Below, piece by piece: positions 27,010 to 34,331 of a stretch of DNA of 64,000 nt. The stretch comes from UMGS755 sp045590535 (GTDB lineage Bacteria; Bacillota; Clostridia; UBA1381; UBA9506), in assembly GCA_045590535.1 (NCBI GenBank), contig JAZNRE010000032.1, forward strand, positions 1-64,000, in the 5' to 3' direction. A program made the position numbers and the translations under genes. The stretch's first letter is position 1; every line of letters starts with the position of its first letter. A model generated the notes under the pieces. It did no database searches and was not told where the DNA came from. It saw only the letters and a list, made by a program, of their open reading frames with translations.

Positions 27010-27025
27010 CGAACCAAATGGTTCG
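27010..27025. promoter_or_regulatory. Operator-like palindrome in the divergent promoter region
   Basis: A perfect 6-bp inverted repeat CGAACC-AAAT-GGTTCG. It lies about 15 nt downstream of the minus-strand -10 box, so binding would block transcription of the oxidoreductase operon. The adjacent TetR-family regulator is the obvious candidate ligand-responsive repressor. The repeat is seen; the pairing with that regulator is inferred. The rest of the 329-nt gap (26839-27167) holds only the two promoters. Confidence 0.6.
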
Positions 27026-27039
27026 GTTTTTCTCTTTTA

Positions 27040-27068
27040 AATATATCATAAACACCTCAAAATGTCAA
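27040..27068 (-). promoter_or_regulatory. SigA promoter of the oxidoreductase operon
   Basis: On the minus strand TTGACA (27063-27068), a 17-nt spacer and TATATT (27040-27045). Confidence 0.85.
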
Positions 27069-27107
27069 CTGTATTTGAATTTTTTTTAAAAATATTTCCT
27101 TAAGTTA

Positions 27108-27137
27108 TTGACATTTTTACTTATTTATGTTTACAAT
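27108..27137 (+). promoter_or_regulatory. SigA promoter of the SDR-tetR operon
   Basis: TTGACA (27108-27113), an 18-nt spacer and TACAAT (27132-27137), 30 nt upstream of the SDR start. Confidence 0.75.
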
Positions 27138-27167
27138 ATAAAAAAACGAAAGGGAGAGTTTTTACAC

Positions 27168-27980
27168 ATGATTAGTTTTGATATCAGTGGAAAAGTTGCT
27201 GTTATTACAGGCGGAGGCGGTATTTTGTGCTCAACCATGGCCAAAGAACTGGCTGCGCTGGGCGTTAAAGTTGCCGTTTTAGACATTGCTTTGGAGGGCG
27301 CTCAAAAAGTTGCCGATGAAATTGTTGCCGCCGGCGGTGAAGCCATTGGCGTTGGCGTTGATGTTCTCAGCATGGATAGCTTAAAGGCTGCCCGCGAAGC
27401 GGTTATGAAGCGTTTTGGCCGCGTTGACATTTTGATTAACGGTGCAGGCGGAAACAAACCCGCAGCCACCACTAGCCCTACCCAGTCTTTCTTTGATATT
27501 CCGCAGGATTCTCTGCAGTGGGTTATGAACCTTAATCTTTTGGGAACCGTTTATACCACCCAGGTTTTTGGTGAAATTATGGTGGAACAAAAGAGTGGCT
27601 CTGTTGTTAACATTTCATCTATGGCAGCATTCACTCCGCTGACAAACACCATTGCTTACAGTGCAGCAAAAGCGGCTATCTCAAACTTCACCCAGTGGAT
27701 GAGCGTACATTTTGCGCAAGAATATTCTTCCGCTATCCGTGTTAACGCCATTGCACCCGGTTTCTTGCACACACAGCAAAACCACTTCTTGTTAGAAGAC
27801 GAAAACGGCAATCCCACTCCTCGCGGTCAGAAAATCATCGCCGGCACACCCATGGGTCGCTATGGCAATCCCGAAGAGTTGGTTGGCGGTATCATTTATC
27901 TTTGCTCTGATGCTGCATCTTTTGTAACAGGCGTTGTGTTACCCATCGACGGCGGTTACAATGCATATTCAGGTGTTTAA
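27168..27980 (+). CDS. SDR oxidoreductase, probable D-mannonate oxidoreductase (fructuronate reductase)
   Basis: A 270-aa short-chain dehydrogenase. It has the cofactor motif TGGGGILCSTMA, the NGAGG turn and the active-site YSAAK (Tyr-x3-Lys). The C-terminal half (RGQKIIAGTPMGRYGNPEEL and VLPIDGGYNAYSGV) closely recalls the SDR-type mannonate oxidoreductases (YjmF-like) of Firmicutes, which interconvert fructuronate and mannonate. The ATG at 27168 follows AAGGGAGAG; the frame extends 20 codons further upstream through the promoter. It is cotranscribed with tetR (2-nt gap). The specific substrate is an inference from similarity and from uxaA/uxaB nearby. Confidence 0.82.
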   Translation: MISFDISGKVAVITGGGGILCSTMAKELAALGVKVAVLDIALEGAQKVADEIVAAGGEAIGVGVDVLSMDSLKAAREAVMKRFGRVDILINGAGGNKPAATTSPTQSFFDIPQDSLQWVMNLNLLGTVYTTQVFGEIMVEQKSGSVVNISSMAAFTPLTNTIAYSAAKAAISNFTQWMSVHFAQEYSSAIRVNAIAPGFLHTQQNHFLLEDENGNPTPRGQKIIAGTPMGRYGNPEELVGGIIYLCSDAASFVTGVVLPIDGGYNAYSGV

Positions 27981-27982
27981 GA

Positions 27983-28594
27983 ATGAAAAACGCTGAGCTG
28001 AAAAAGCAAAGAATTTTAGATGTTGCTTTAGAAGAGTTTGCTGAAAAAGGACTGTATGGTGCCAGAATTAACGACCTTGCCGAAAAGGCCGGCGTGAATA
28101 AGCGCCTGATTTACGAACACTTTAACAACAAAGAAGAGCTTTATTCTTCTGTTTTGACAATTGTGTATGAACGCCTTGCAAAGTTTGAAGATGCGGCTGT
28201 TTCTCAAAACCGTTCCTGCGAAGAAACCATTCAAAACATCATCGCTACATATTTCAATTTCTTTTATGAAAATCCATGTTTTATCAAGTTGGTTATGTGG
28301 GAAAATTTAAACGATGCTGCCTACATTGGCAAGTCGCAGGCCATCTCACTTAAGAAAAATGCTTTAGACTTTGCAAAAGACATTTTGATTAAGGGCAAAA
28401 ACGAAGGCGTTTTTAAAGAGACGATTGATGTTGACGAAGTGGTTATGTCCATTAACATGCTGACTTTTTCATATTACAGTAACACACATACTTTGGCTCA
28501 TATTTTGCACCGCGATTTCGATACCCGCGAGGCTATGGAAAAACGCTGTGCTCATGTTACGGCCATGATTATGGACCACATTTTGAAAAAATAA
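27983..28594 (+). CDS. TetR/AcrR family transcriptional regulator
   Basis: A 203-aa repressor-type regulator. The N-terminal helix-turn-helix is at residues 9-55 (RILDVALEEFAEKGLYGARIND...AGVNKRLIYEHFNNKEELY). The C-terminal helical part would bind an effector. It sits behind the SDR gene and faces a divergent oxidoreductase operon. A palindrome in the shared promoter region is a candidate binding site, so it likely controls both units in response to a sugar-acid intermediate. Confidence 0.9.
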   Translation: MKNAELKKQRILDVALEEFAEKGLYGARINDLAEKAGVNKRLIYEHFNNKEELYSSVLTIVYERLAKFEDAAVSQNRSCEETIQNIIATYFNFFYENPCFIKLVMWENLNDAAYIGKSQAISLKKNALDFAKDILIKGKNEGVFKETIDVDEVVMSINMLTFSYYSNTHTLAHILHRDFDTREAMEKRCAHVTAMIMDHILKK

Positions 28595-28620
28595 CCGAGG
28601 CGAAAACCCTCAAAAATAAA

Positions 28621-28660
28621 CACCGGGAAAAACGGCAAACTGTTTTCCCGGTGCTTTTTT
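28621..28660. terminator. Bidirectional terminator between tetR and the GTPase-nuclease gene
   Basis: An 11-bp perfect stem CACCGGGAAAA/TTTTCCCGGTG with a T run on the plus side (CTTTTTT) and an A-rich flank on the other. It serves the two convergent genes. Confidence 0.9.
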
Positions 28661-28668
28661 ATTGCTTG

Positions 28669-31218
28669 CTATTGTGACATGTTGTTTTGACGGATAATCT
28701 CACGCATCTCCGTTTCGGCCGCTAAAACCTCTTCATAAAGCTCTTTGGCAGACAGACGGACAGCGCCATGACCAAAGATAATGATTTGCTCTAAATTATC
28801 GGAGGTGGCTACCTTCACCCGATAGTTTTTACACAACTCTTTGGTTGTTTTTTCAATGTAGCAATCGGCGGTTTCGGCCTCTTTAGTGTATACAACACTG
28901 ACACCGTGCACGCTTTCAACCTCTCTTTGATTGCCTTTAACTTTATAGGCATCAAAGACCAAAATCACATTGGTTTCTCTTATGGCACGAAAGTTTACAA
29001 TGCGCTGAATGAGTCTGTCCCTTGCATCTTCCAAACTATCCTCTGCCAGTTTCTTTAGCTCATTCCAGGCAAAAATAATGTTATAACCGTCAATTAACAA
29101 ATATTCAGGCCCCACAGGCACATTCTTTGCCTTATAAGTGGAATTTTTTATGGTTTTAAGCTTTTGGGCGGCACCGGGCAACCGTCTTTCAACCGGGCCA
29201 TAGGTGCTTTCAAAAATCCGCAAAAGCTCTTCATCACCCACTGGCTGCACTCTTCTCTCCTGGGGCTTTGCAATGGGAGTTTCTTCTTCCTGCTTGAGAC
29301 AAAGCGCCGGAATATCCATGTGCGCAAAAACCTCGTTCCAAGGCACAGTAAAGCTGCTGCCATGGGCACAAAAGACAGAATTTGCTGTATTTTCTAAATC
29401 GGCCTCCGATTCATAGCCAATGCTCTTTATAATCTCCTCTTGATTTTGGCACGGTTCATATCCCTTAAAAACACAAGACAGCCGACCAAGACCATGGGTG
29501 TAAGAAACCACCTCGGCATGATAATCCCTTATTTTTGAAACTGGCGCCACACCTGTAATCACCGACATTTCTTTTTTCACTTCTGGGGCCGAAAAAGTTG
29601 CCTCCATCCGCTGCAAATCGTTTAACGCCCGGCCGGTTGACTCTGTGGGCACCTGCAGAGTAAAGCTGTAATAAGGCTCAAGCAAAAGACTTTCTGCCTG
29701 CATAAGTCCCTGGCGAATCGCCCGGTAAGTCGCCTGACGAAAATCACCGCCATCGGTGTGTTTTTGGTGGGCACGACCATTGACCAGTGTAATCTTCATG
29801 TCTGTTATGGGCGCACCGCTTAAAACACCACGATGTGTCTTTTCGGATAAATGGGTCATAATGAGCCGTTGCCAGTTTCTTTCTAAAACATCTTCACTGC
29901 AGTTTGATGAAAAAACAAGTCCGCTGCCTCTTTTGCCCGGCTCCAAAAGCAAATGCACCTCGGCATAATGCCGCAGGGGTTCATAATGGCCCACACCCTC
30001 AACGGTGGTTTGAATGGTTTCTTTATAAATAATGCTACCCTGTGCAAACTGGGCTGAAAGTCCAAAACGATCTTCTAAAATTCGTTTCAAAACCTCAAGC
30101 TGCACCTCACCCATAACCTGCACATCTATTTTTTGCAAATGCTCGTTCCAGATCACATGCATTTGTGTTTCTTCTTCTTCAATTTTCCTAAAAATTCCCA
30201 AGGCAAGTGTCATATCCGTTTCTGGCGGAAGCACAACTGAATAGGTAAAAACCGGCTCTAAAACCAGGGCCTCTGACTCTGGTTCACAACCTAACCCTTC
30301 GCCGGGATGCGTTTTTAAAAGGCCGGGGACAGCACAAACGCTGCCGGCATAAACCACCGGCTCGCTTTTATATTTCGCACCGGAATAAATCCGCAGTTCA
30401 TTCAGCTTTTGGCTCCACTCTTTACCGGCAATAACCTCTTTAACCCGCAGGCAGCCGCTTGTTATTTTCATAAAAGCAAGCCGCTGACCCTTGTCGTCCT
30501 CGGATATTTTAAAAACCTTGGCGCCAAAGGGTTCGCCATATATTTTCTCTTGTGTATAGGTTAAAAGGCCATTTAAAAAGGTATCAATACCCTCCATTTT
30601 AAGCGCTGAACCAAAGAAACAGGGAAACACCTTTCGGGAAGCAATTGCCTTTTTTAAAGACTCTTCTGCTATTTCCTCGGTTTCTAAATATTCATCTAAC
30701 AGTTCCCCCGAGGCCATGGCCACATTCTCAAAAAAAGCGGCATCTTTCTTTGAAAAATCCATACACCCTGCATCCAGTCTTTCGGTCAAATTCTCTAAAA
30801 TGGACTGTTTCTCTGCCCCTTCTAAATCCATTTTGTTTACAAAAATAAAGGTAGGGATATCATAATGATGCAGCAGACGCCACAAGGTTTCGGTGTGGCT
30901 TTGCACACCCTCTGAACCGCTGATGACCAAAATGGCATAATCAAGCACCCGCAGTGTTCTTTCTGCCTCTGCTGAAAAATCCACATGCCCGGGCGTGTCA
31001 ACAAGAGTCATTTCCATATCCCCCATCGTAAGCATAGCCTGCTTTGAGAAAATGGTAATGCCTCTGTCTTTTTCCATTTTATCTGTGTCTAAAAAAGCGT
31101 CCCCATGGTCGACCCGGCCAATTTTTTGGGTGTGCCCTGTGTGATAGAGCATCGCCTCTGAAAGAGTTGTTTTTCCAGCGTCGACATGGGCGAGAATTCC
31201 AATGACTAATCGTTTCAT
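28669..31218 (-). CDS. TetM/EF-G-like translational GTPase fused to a YacP/Rae1-type NYN nuclease
   Basis: An 849-aa fusion. Residues 1 to about 650 follow the ribosomal protection protein plan: G1 GILAHVDAGKTT (7-18), G3 DTPGHVDF, G4 NKMD, G5-like GSALKMEG, then domains II-V. The domain IV tip, where TetM has its tetracycline-displacing Tyr/Pro loop, reads RAHQKHTDGGDF, closer to EF-G. Residues 702-849 are an NYN domain like YacP/Rae1, the ribosome A-site mRNA endonuclease. Its acidic residues lie in LLIDGYN (Asp710), VFDAYK, ETADCYIEK and ATSDN. The parts suggest a protein that enters the A site and cuts mRNA. It has its own promoter (31282-31310). Tetracycline resistance is unlikely from the altered loop. 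Confidence 0.9.
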   Translation of the reverse strand: MKRLVIGILAHVDAGKTTLSEAMLYHTGHTQKIGRVDHGDAFLDTDKMEKDRGITIFSKQAMLTMGDMEMTLVDTPGHVDFSAEAERTLRVLDYAILVISGSEGVQSHTETLWRLLHHYDIPTFIFVNKMDLEGAEKQSILENLTERLDAGCMDFSKKDAAFFENVAMASGELLDEYLETEEIAEESLKKAIASRKVFPCFFGSALKMEGIDTFLNGLLTYTQEKIYGEPFGAKVFKISEDDKGQRLAFMKITSGCLRVKEVIAGKEWSQKLNELRIYSGAKYKSEPVVYAGSVCAVPGLLKTHPGEGLGCEPESEALVLEPVFTYSVVLPPETDMTLALGIFRKIEEEETQMHVIWNEHLQKIDVQVMGEVQLEVLKRILEDRFGLSAQFAQGSIIYKETIQTTVEGVGHYEPLRHYAEVHLLLEPGKRGSGLVFSSNCSEDVLERNWQRLIMTHLSEKTHRGVLSGAPITDMKITLVNGRAHQKHTDGGDFRQATYRAIRQGLMQAESLLLEPYYSFTLQVPTESTGRALNDLQRMEATFSAPEVKKEMSVITGVAPVSKIRDYHAEVVSYTHGLGRLSCVFKGYEPCQNQEEIIKSIGYESEADLENTANSVFCAHGSSFTVPWNEVFAHMDIPALCLKQEEETPIAKPQERRVQPVGDEELLRIFESTYGPVERRLPGAAQKLKTIKNSTYKAKNVPVGPEYLLIDGYNIIFAWNELKKLAEDSLEDARDRLIQRIVNFRAIRETNVILVFDAYKVKGNQREVESVHGVSVVYTKEAETADCYIEKTTKELCKNYRVKVATSDNLEQIIIFGHGAVRLSAKELYEEVLAAETEMREIIRQNNMSQ

Positions 31219-31281
31219 ACGCCCATTCCTTACTTGTTGTTTGATTGATGAAAAAGCTTGTTTTACGATTCAATCAACATT

Positions 31282-31310
31282 ATTGTACCATAAAAGCAGA
31301 AACTCTTCAA
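31282..31310 (-). promoter_or_regulatory. SigA promoter of the GTPase-nuclease gene
   Basis: On the minus strand TTGAAG (31305-31310), a 17-nt spacer and TACAAT (31282-31287). The leader of about 60 nt contains an 8-bp inverted repeat TTGATTGA/TCAATCAA (31241-31248 and 31270-31277). Confidence 0.7.
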
Positions 31311-31388
31311 GATTTATTAAGTGGATTTGATTTAACAAAAAGTTCCCTGTAAATGAAAGGAAAAAATGCAAAAAAATCATAATAGCCC

Positions 31389-31417
31389 TTGACAGAAGCG
31401 GCTGGATGAGATATAAT
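31389..31417 (+). promoter_or_regulatory. SigA promoter of tRNA-Leu
   Basis: TTGACA (31389-31394), a 17-nt spacer and TATAAT (31412-31417): perfect consensus, 34 nt before the tRNA. Confidence 0.9.
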
Positions 31418-31450
31418 AGGTAAAGTGGTTAGGCAATATGTTATGCATTT

Positions 31451-31537
31451 GCCGGTGTGATGGAATTGGCAGACGTAGTGGACTCAAAATCCACCGGTGG
31501 CGACACCGTGCCGGTTCGAGTCCGGCCACCGGCACCA
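31451..31537 (+). tRNA. tRNA-Leu (anticodon CAA)
   Basis: An 87-nt class II tRNA. The acceptor stem is GCCGGTG/CACCGGC with discriminator A and encoded CCA. The anticodon stem GTGGA/TCCAC encloses the loop CTCAAAA, so the anticodon is CAA (reads UUG). A long variable arm and GTTCGAGTC T loop are present. This tRNA would serve the UUG codon also used as start in several genes here, though initiation itself uses tRNA-fMet. A consensus promoter precedes it and a terminator hairpin follows 3 nt later. Confidence 0.97.
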
Positions 31538-31540
31538 CGT

Positions 31541-31572
31541 CGAAGCAAAGTTCGCTTTGCTTCGATTTTTTT
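31541..31572 (+). terminator. Terminator of tRNA-Leu
   Basis: A perfect 10-bp stem CGAAGCAAAG/CTTTGCTTCG with a TTCG tetraloop runs into seven T residues. It is the left part of a duplicated 66-nt segment. Confidence 0.9.
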
Positions 31573-31610
31573 ATACAAAAAAATCATTCGCCCGCTTCCT
31601 TGCTTCTCCT
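31545..31610 (+). repeat. 66-nt direct repeat, copy 1
   Basis: Begins in the tRNA terminator stem and ends CTTGCTTCTCCT. A second copy, with differences only in the hairpin loop and one A/G change, lies at 31733-31798. Between the copies (31611-31732) an inverted repeat CACAAAAA/TTTTTGTG frames a GC-rich stretch. I see no gene in 31538-31950. Confidence 0.9.
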
Positions 31611-31732
31611 TTGTCACAAAAATTCTCGCTCGGCTCGTCTGCTTCGTTGTAAACGCCTGCGCGACGACTCACCGTCGCTACCAACTTTTTGTGAGTTTAA
31701 TATTTTACATAAACACCAACACCGTAGCCGGA

Positions 31733-31798
31733 GCAAAGCTTTCTTTGCTTCGATTTTTTTATGCAAAAAAATCATTCGCCCGCTTCCTTGCTTCTCCT
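31733..31798 (+). repeat. 66-nt direct repeat, copy 2
   Basis: A near-identical copy of 31545-31610, 188 nt downstream. It carries its own terminator-like hairpin (AGCAAAG/CTTTGCT then seven T). No tRNA precedes it, which suggests duplication of a tRNA 3' flank. Confidence 0.9.
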
Positions 31799-31854
31799 CT
31801 TTTACGAAAAATCATCTGTACGATAATCCATAATCCCTTAAATATTTATAGAAT

Positions 31855-31907
31855 CCCTCCACCGTCTGCGACGGTCCCCCTCCCTTTAGGCAAGGGAGGC
31901 TTTTTTT
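31855..31907. repeat. REP-like double hairpin
   Basis: Two adjacent hairpins: ACCGTC-TGC-GACGGT (31861-31875), and CCTCCCTT/AAGGGAGG (around 31879-31899) followed by seven T. The layout and the CCCTCC-rich composition resemble short palindromic repeats dispersed in clostridial genomes. Whether it recurs in this genome cannot be seen here. Confidence 0.5.
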
Positions 31908-31915
31908 ATGCAAAA

Positions 31916-31940
31916 ACAGACCATTAAAAAAATGGTCTGT
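31916..31940 (-). terminator. Terminator of metA
   Basis: A 10-bp stem ACAGACCATT/AATGGTCTGT with a 5-nt loop, followed on the minus strand by a short U run. It lies 11 nt after the metA stop. Confidence 0.8.
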
Positions 31941-31950
31941 TACATGTTTT

Positions 31951-32868
31951 TTATTTAATTTTCGTAATATCATAAGGTGTTACCTGATACACAAAATAGT
32001 TGAGCCAATTGGAATATAAAAGATTGGCATGGCTCCGCCAGGTAACCTGCGGCGGCTGCGCCGGGTCATCATTTGGGAAATAGTTTTTGGGCACCTCAAT
32101 GGGCAAGCCTGCATTAACATCCCGCTGATATTCCTTTTGCAAGGTGTTGGCATCATATTCTGAATGACCGGTGACAAAAATCTGCCGTCCTCGTGCCGTG
32201 CTGATAACATAAAGACCTGCCTCATCTGATGAAGATAAAATCTTTAGTTGCGGCACCTTTTCAACATCCTCGCGCCGCACTGTGGTGTGACGGGAATGAG
32301 GAGCCAAAAATTCATCGTCAAAGCCACGGAATAAAATGGATGACTTATGCTCTACCTGATGCTTGTAAATGCCAAACAGTTTCTTTTCCAAAGGATATTT
32401 GGGAATGCCAAAATGATAGTAAAGACCGGCTTGCGCGCCCCAACAAATATGAAATGTGCTGGTGACATGGGTTTTGCTCCATTCAAAAATTTGGCACAGC
32501 TCATCCCAATAACTAACCTCTTCAAATTCCATTTGTTCCACGGGGGCACCGGTAATCACCAAACCGTCGAAGGTTTCGTCTTTAACTTCTGCAAAGGTTT
32601 TATAAAAAGCGAGCATATGCTCTTCGTTAATATTTTTGGATTTGTAGCTTTCGGTGTGCAACAGCGTCAATTCAACCTGCAGGGGTGTGTTGCCCAAAAG
32701 ACGAGCCAGCTGTGTTTCTGTTTCAATTTTTGTGGGCATCAAATTCAAAATCGCAATTTTCAAAGGACGAATATCCTGTGTTAAGGCCCTTGTTTCAGTA
32801 ATAACAAAAATATTCTCTTCTGTCAGCGTTTTGGTCGCCGGAAGCTGATTGGGTATTTTAATCGGCAT
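31951..32868 (-). CDS. metAA: Homoserine O-acetyltransferase (MetA family)
   Basis: Acylates homoserine at the start of methionine synthesis. The 305-aa MetA fold shows the catalytic Cys142 in TFHICWGAQAG, and later His and Glu in VTGHSEYD. Residue 111 is Glu (TGAPVEQMEFEEV). In characterised MetA enzymes Glu111 goes with acetyl-CoA and Gly111 with succinyl-CoA, so this is called an acetyltransferase although the fold is that of MetA. The start ATG has AGAGGTGA upstream. It follows tyrS by 75 nt and may be partly cotranscribed. No SAM riboswitch is visible upstream. Confidence 0.94.
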   Translation of the reverse strand: MPIKIPNQLPATKTLTEENIFVITETRALTQDIRPLKIAILNLMPTKIETETQLARLLGNTPLQVELTLLHTESYKSKNINEEHMLAFYKTFAEVKDETFDGLVITGAPVEQMEFEEVSYWDELCQIFEWSKTHVTSTFHICWGAQAGLYYHFGIPKYPLEKKLFGIYKHQVEHKSSILFRGFDDEFLAPHSRHTTVRREDVEKVPQLKILSSSDEAGLYVISTARGRQIFVTGHSEYDANTLQKEYQRDVNAGLPIEVPKNYFPNDDPAQPPQVTWRSHANLLYSNWLNYFVYQVTPYDITKIK

Positions 32869-32905
32869 ACACTCACCTCTTTTTTACATATATTTAATGA
32901 AAACT

Positions 32906-32925
32906 GACCCCGGCAAACCGGGGTC
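32906..32925 (-). terminator. Hairpin after tyrS
   Basis: An 8-bp stem GACCCCGG/CCGGGGTC with a short loop, followed on the minus strand by AGTTTTCATT. The U run is short, so some readthrough to metA is likely. Confidence 0.65.
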
Positions 32926-32943
32926 ATCAATTCTGCAAATTAC

Positions 32944-34161
32944 TTACTTGCCAATAACTTTGTGATAAACCTTTTTGCCTTTTTTAATCACAACGCCCTT
33001 TTGCAAAGCGTCTTTGGTCAGGCGGAAGGTTACATCGGTGATTTTAACATCATCAACCGATACACCGCCCTGCTCAATCAAACGACGACCTTCGCCCTTC
33101 GAACCGATTAAACCAGCCGTTTGCATCACATCTAAAAGACCGTAATCCTCTTCTGTCAAAGCCATTTCTGTGGTGGGCATGTTGTCTGTGCTGCTCGAGC
33201 CACCAAAGAGGCTTTCAGCCGTTTGCATAGCCTTGGCCGCTTCTTCTTCACCATGAACAAGCTTGGTTACTTCAAAAGCCAAAATTCGTTTGGCCTCGTT
33301 CAATTCCTGACCTTCCAGTTTCGCCAGACGGTTGATTTCGTCCATAGGAACAAAAGTAATCAGCTTTAAGCAACGAATAACATCTTCGTCGTTGACATTT
33401 CTGAAATATTGATAAAATTCATAAGGAGAGGTTTTTTCAGGGTCTAACCAAAGGGCACCGCTCTCGGTTTTACCCATTTTTTTACCCTGGCTGGTGGTCA
33501 GCAAGGTAAAGGTCATGCCATAAGCCTGTTTACCGGTTTTTTTGCGAATCAATTCAATGCCGCCAATGATGTTGGACCACTGGTCATCGCCGCCCAATTC
33601 CAAAACGCAATTATAATCCTGATTGAGCTTGTAAAAATCATAGCTCTGCAAGAGCATGTAGTTAAACTCTAAGAAAGTTAAACCCTTTTCCATTCTGGAT
33701 TTAAAGCACTCTGCCGACAGCATGCGGTTAACAGAAAAATGTACCGCAATGTCCCGCAGAAATTCCATGTAGTTTAAAGGCAAAAACCAATCGGCATTAT
33801 TAAGCATTAAGGCCTTTCCATCTGAAAAGTCAACAAATTTAGAAAGTTGCTTTTTAAAGCATGCCGCATTGTGTGCCAGTTGGTCCACCGTCAGCATGCG
33901 ACGCATGTCGCTTTTGCCTGTGGGGTCACCAATCATGGCAGTTCCGCCGCCCAAAATAGCAATGGGACGGTGACCGGCTCTTTGCATGTGGGCCATAACC
34001 ATCATCTGCAAAAAGTGACCTACATGAAGGCTGTCTGCAGTGGGGTCAAAGCCTATATAAAATGTGACTTTTTCCTTACCCAAAAGTTCTCTGATTTCTT
34101 CTTCATGAGTGGTTTGGGCGATCAAATCACGCTCTTTTAAAATATCAAATACATTCGTCAA
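32944..34161 (-). CDS. tyrS: Tyrosyl-tRNA synthetase
   Basis: Charges tRNA-Tyr. The 405-aa class I synthetase has the HIGH-type motif DSLHVGHFLQM near residue 45, the KMSKS-type loop KKMGKTESGALW near residue 230 and a C-terminal S4-like RNA-binding domain (GLIGSKGEGRRLIEQGGVSV). The start is TTG (34159-34161) with GGAGAG upstream. Many Firmicutes tyrS genes carry a T-box leader; the 130 nt upstream here has a plain promoter and no T-box core. Confidence 0.96.
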   Translation of the reverse strand: MTNVFDILKERDLIAQTTHEEEIRELLGKEKVTFYIGFDPTADSLHVGHFLQMMVMAHMQRAGHRPIAILGGGTAMIGDPTGKSDMRRMLTVDQLAHNAACFKKQLSKFVDFSDGKALMLNNADWFLPLNYMEFLRDIAVHFSVNRMLSAECFKSRMEKGLTFLEFNYMLLQSYDFYKLNQDYNCVLELGGDDQWSNIIGGIELIRKKTGKQAYGMTFTLLTTSQGKKMGKTESGALWLDPEKTSPYEFYQYFRNVNDEDVIRCLKLITFVPMDEINRLAKLEGQELNEAKRILAFEVTKLVHGEEEAAKAMQTAESLFGGSSSTDNMPTTEMALTEEDYGLLDVMQTAGLIGSKGEGRRLIEQGGVSVDDVKITDVTFRLTKDALQKGVVIKKGKKVYHKVIGK

Positions 34162-34196
34162 CAGTCTCTCTCCTTCTTTTTCGCATGTTCTTTGTT

Positions 34197-34225
34197 ATTG
34201 TATCATAAAACAAAAACAAAAACAA
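34197..34225 (-). promoter_or_regulatory. SigA promoter of tyrS
   Basis: On the minus strand TTGTTT (34220-34225), a 17-nt spacer and TACAAT (34197-34202), 36 nt before the start. Confidence 0.7.
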
Positions 34226-34275
34226 GTCTAAATTACATAAAAAGATGCATGACCAAAACCGGCATATTGGATTAT

Positions 34276-34306
34276 AAAAAGCCCGAAGCCAGTTGGGGCT
34301 TCGGGC
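34276..34306 (-). terminator. Terminator of the SLH gene
   Basis: A 10-bp stem GCCCGAAGCC/GGCTTCGGGC with a 6-nt loop, followed on the minus strand by five U residues. Confidence 0.92.
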
Positions 34307-34331
34307 TTTAAAGACAGAGTTATGCGTTCAA

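Noticed and set aside
28669..31218. Tetracycline resistance gene (tetM/tetO)
   Set aside because: The overall GTPase layout matches, but the domain IV loop lacks the TetM residues and a nuclease domain is attached.
31438..31927. Two open frames over the tRNA and repeat region
   Set aside because: They cross the tRNA, terminators and repeats, have no ribosome site and no protein-like composition.
34162..34331. T-box leader upstream of tyrS
   Set aside because: No T-box core sequence and no tRNA-responsive terminator; only a plain promoter.
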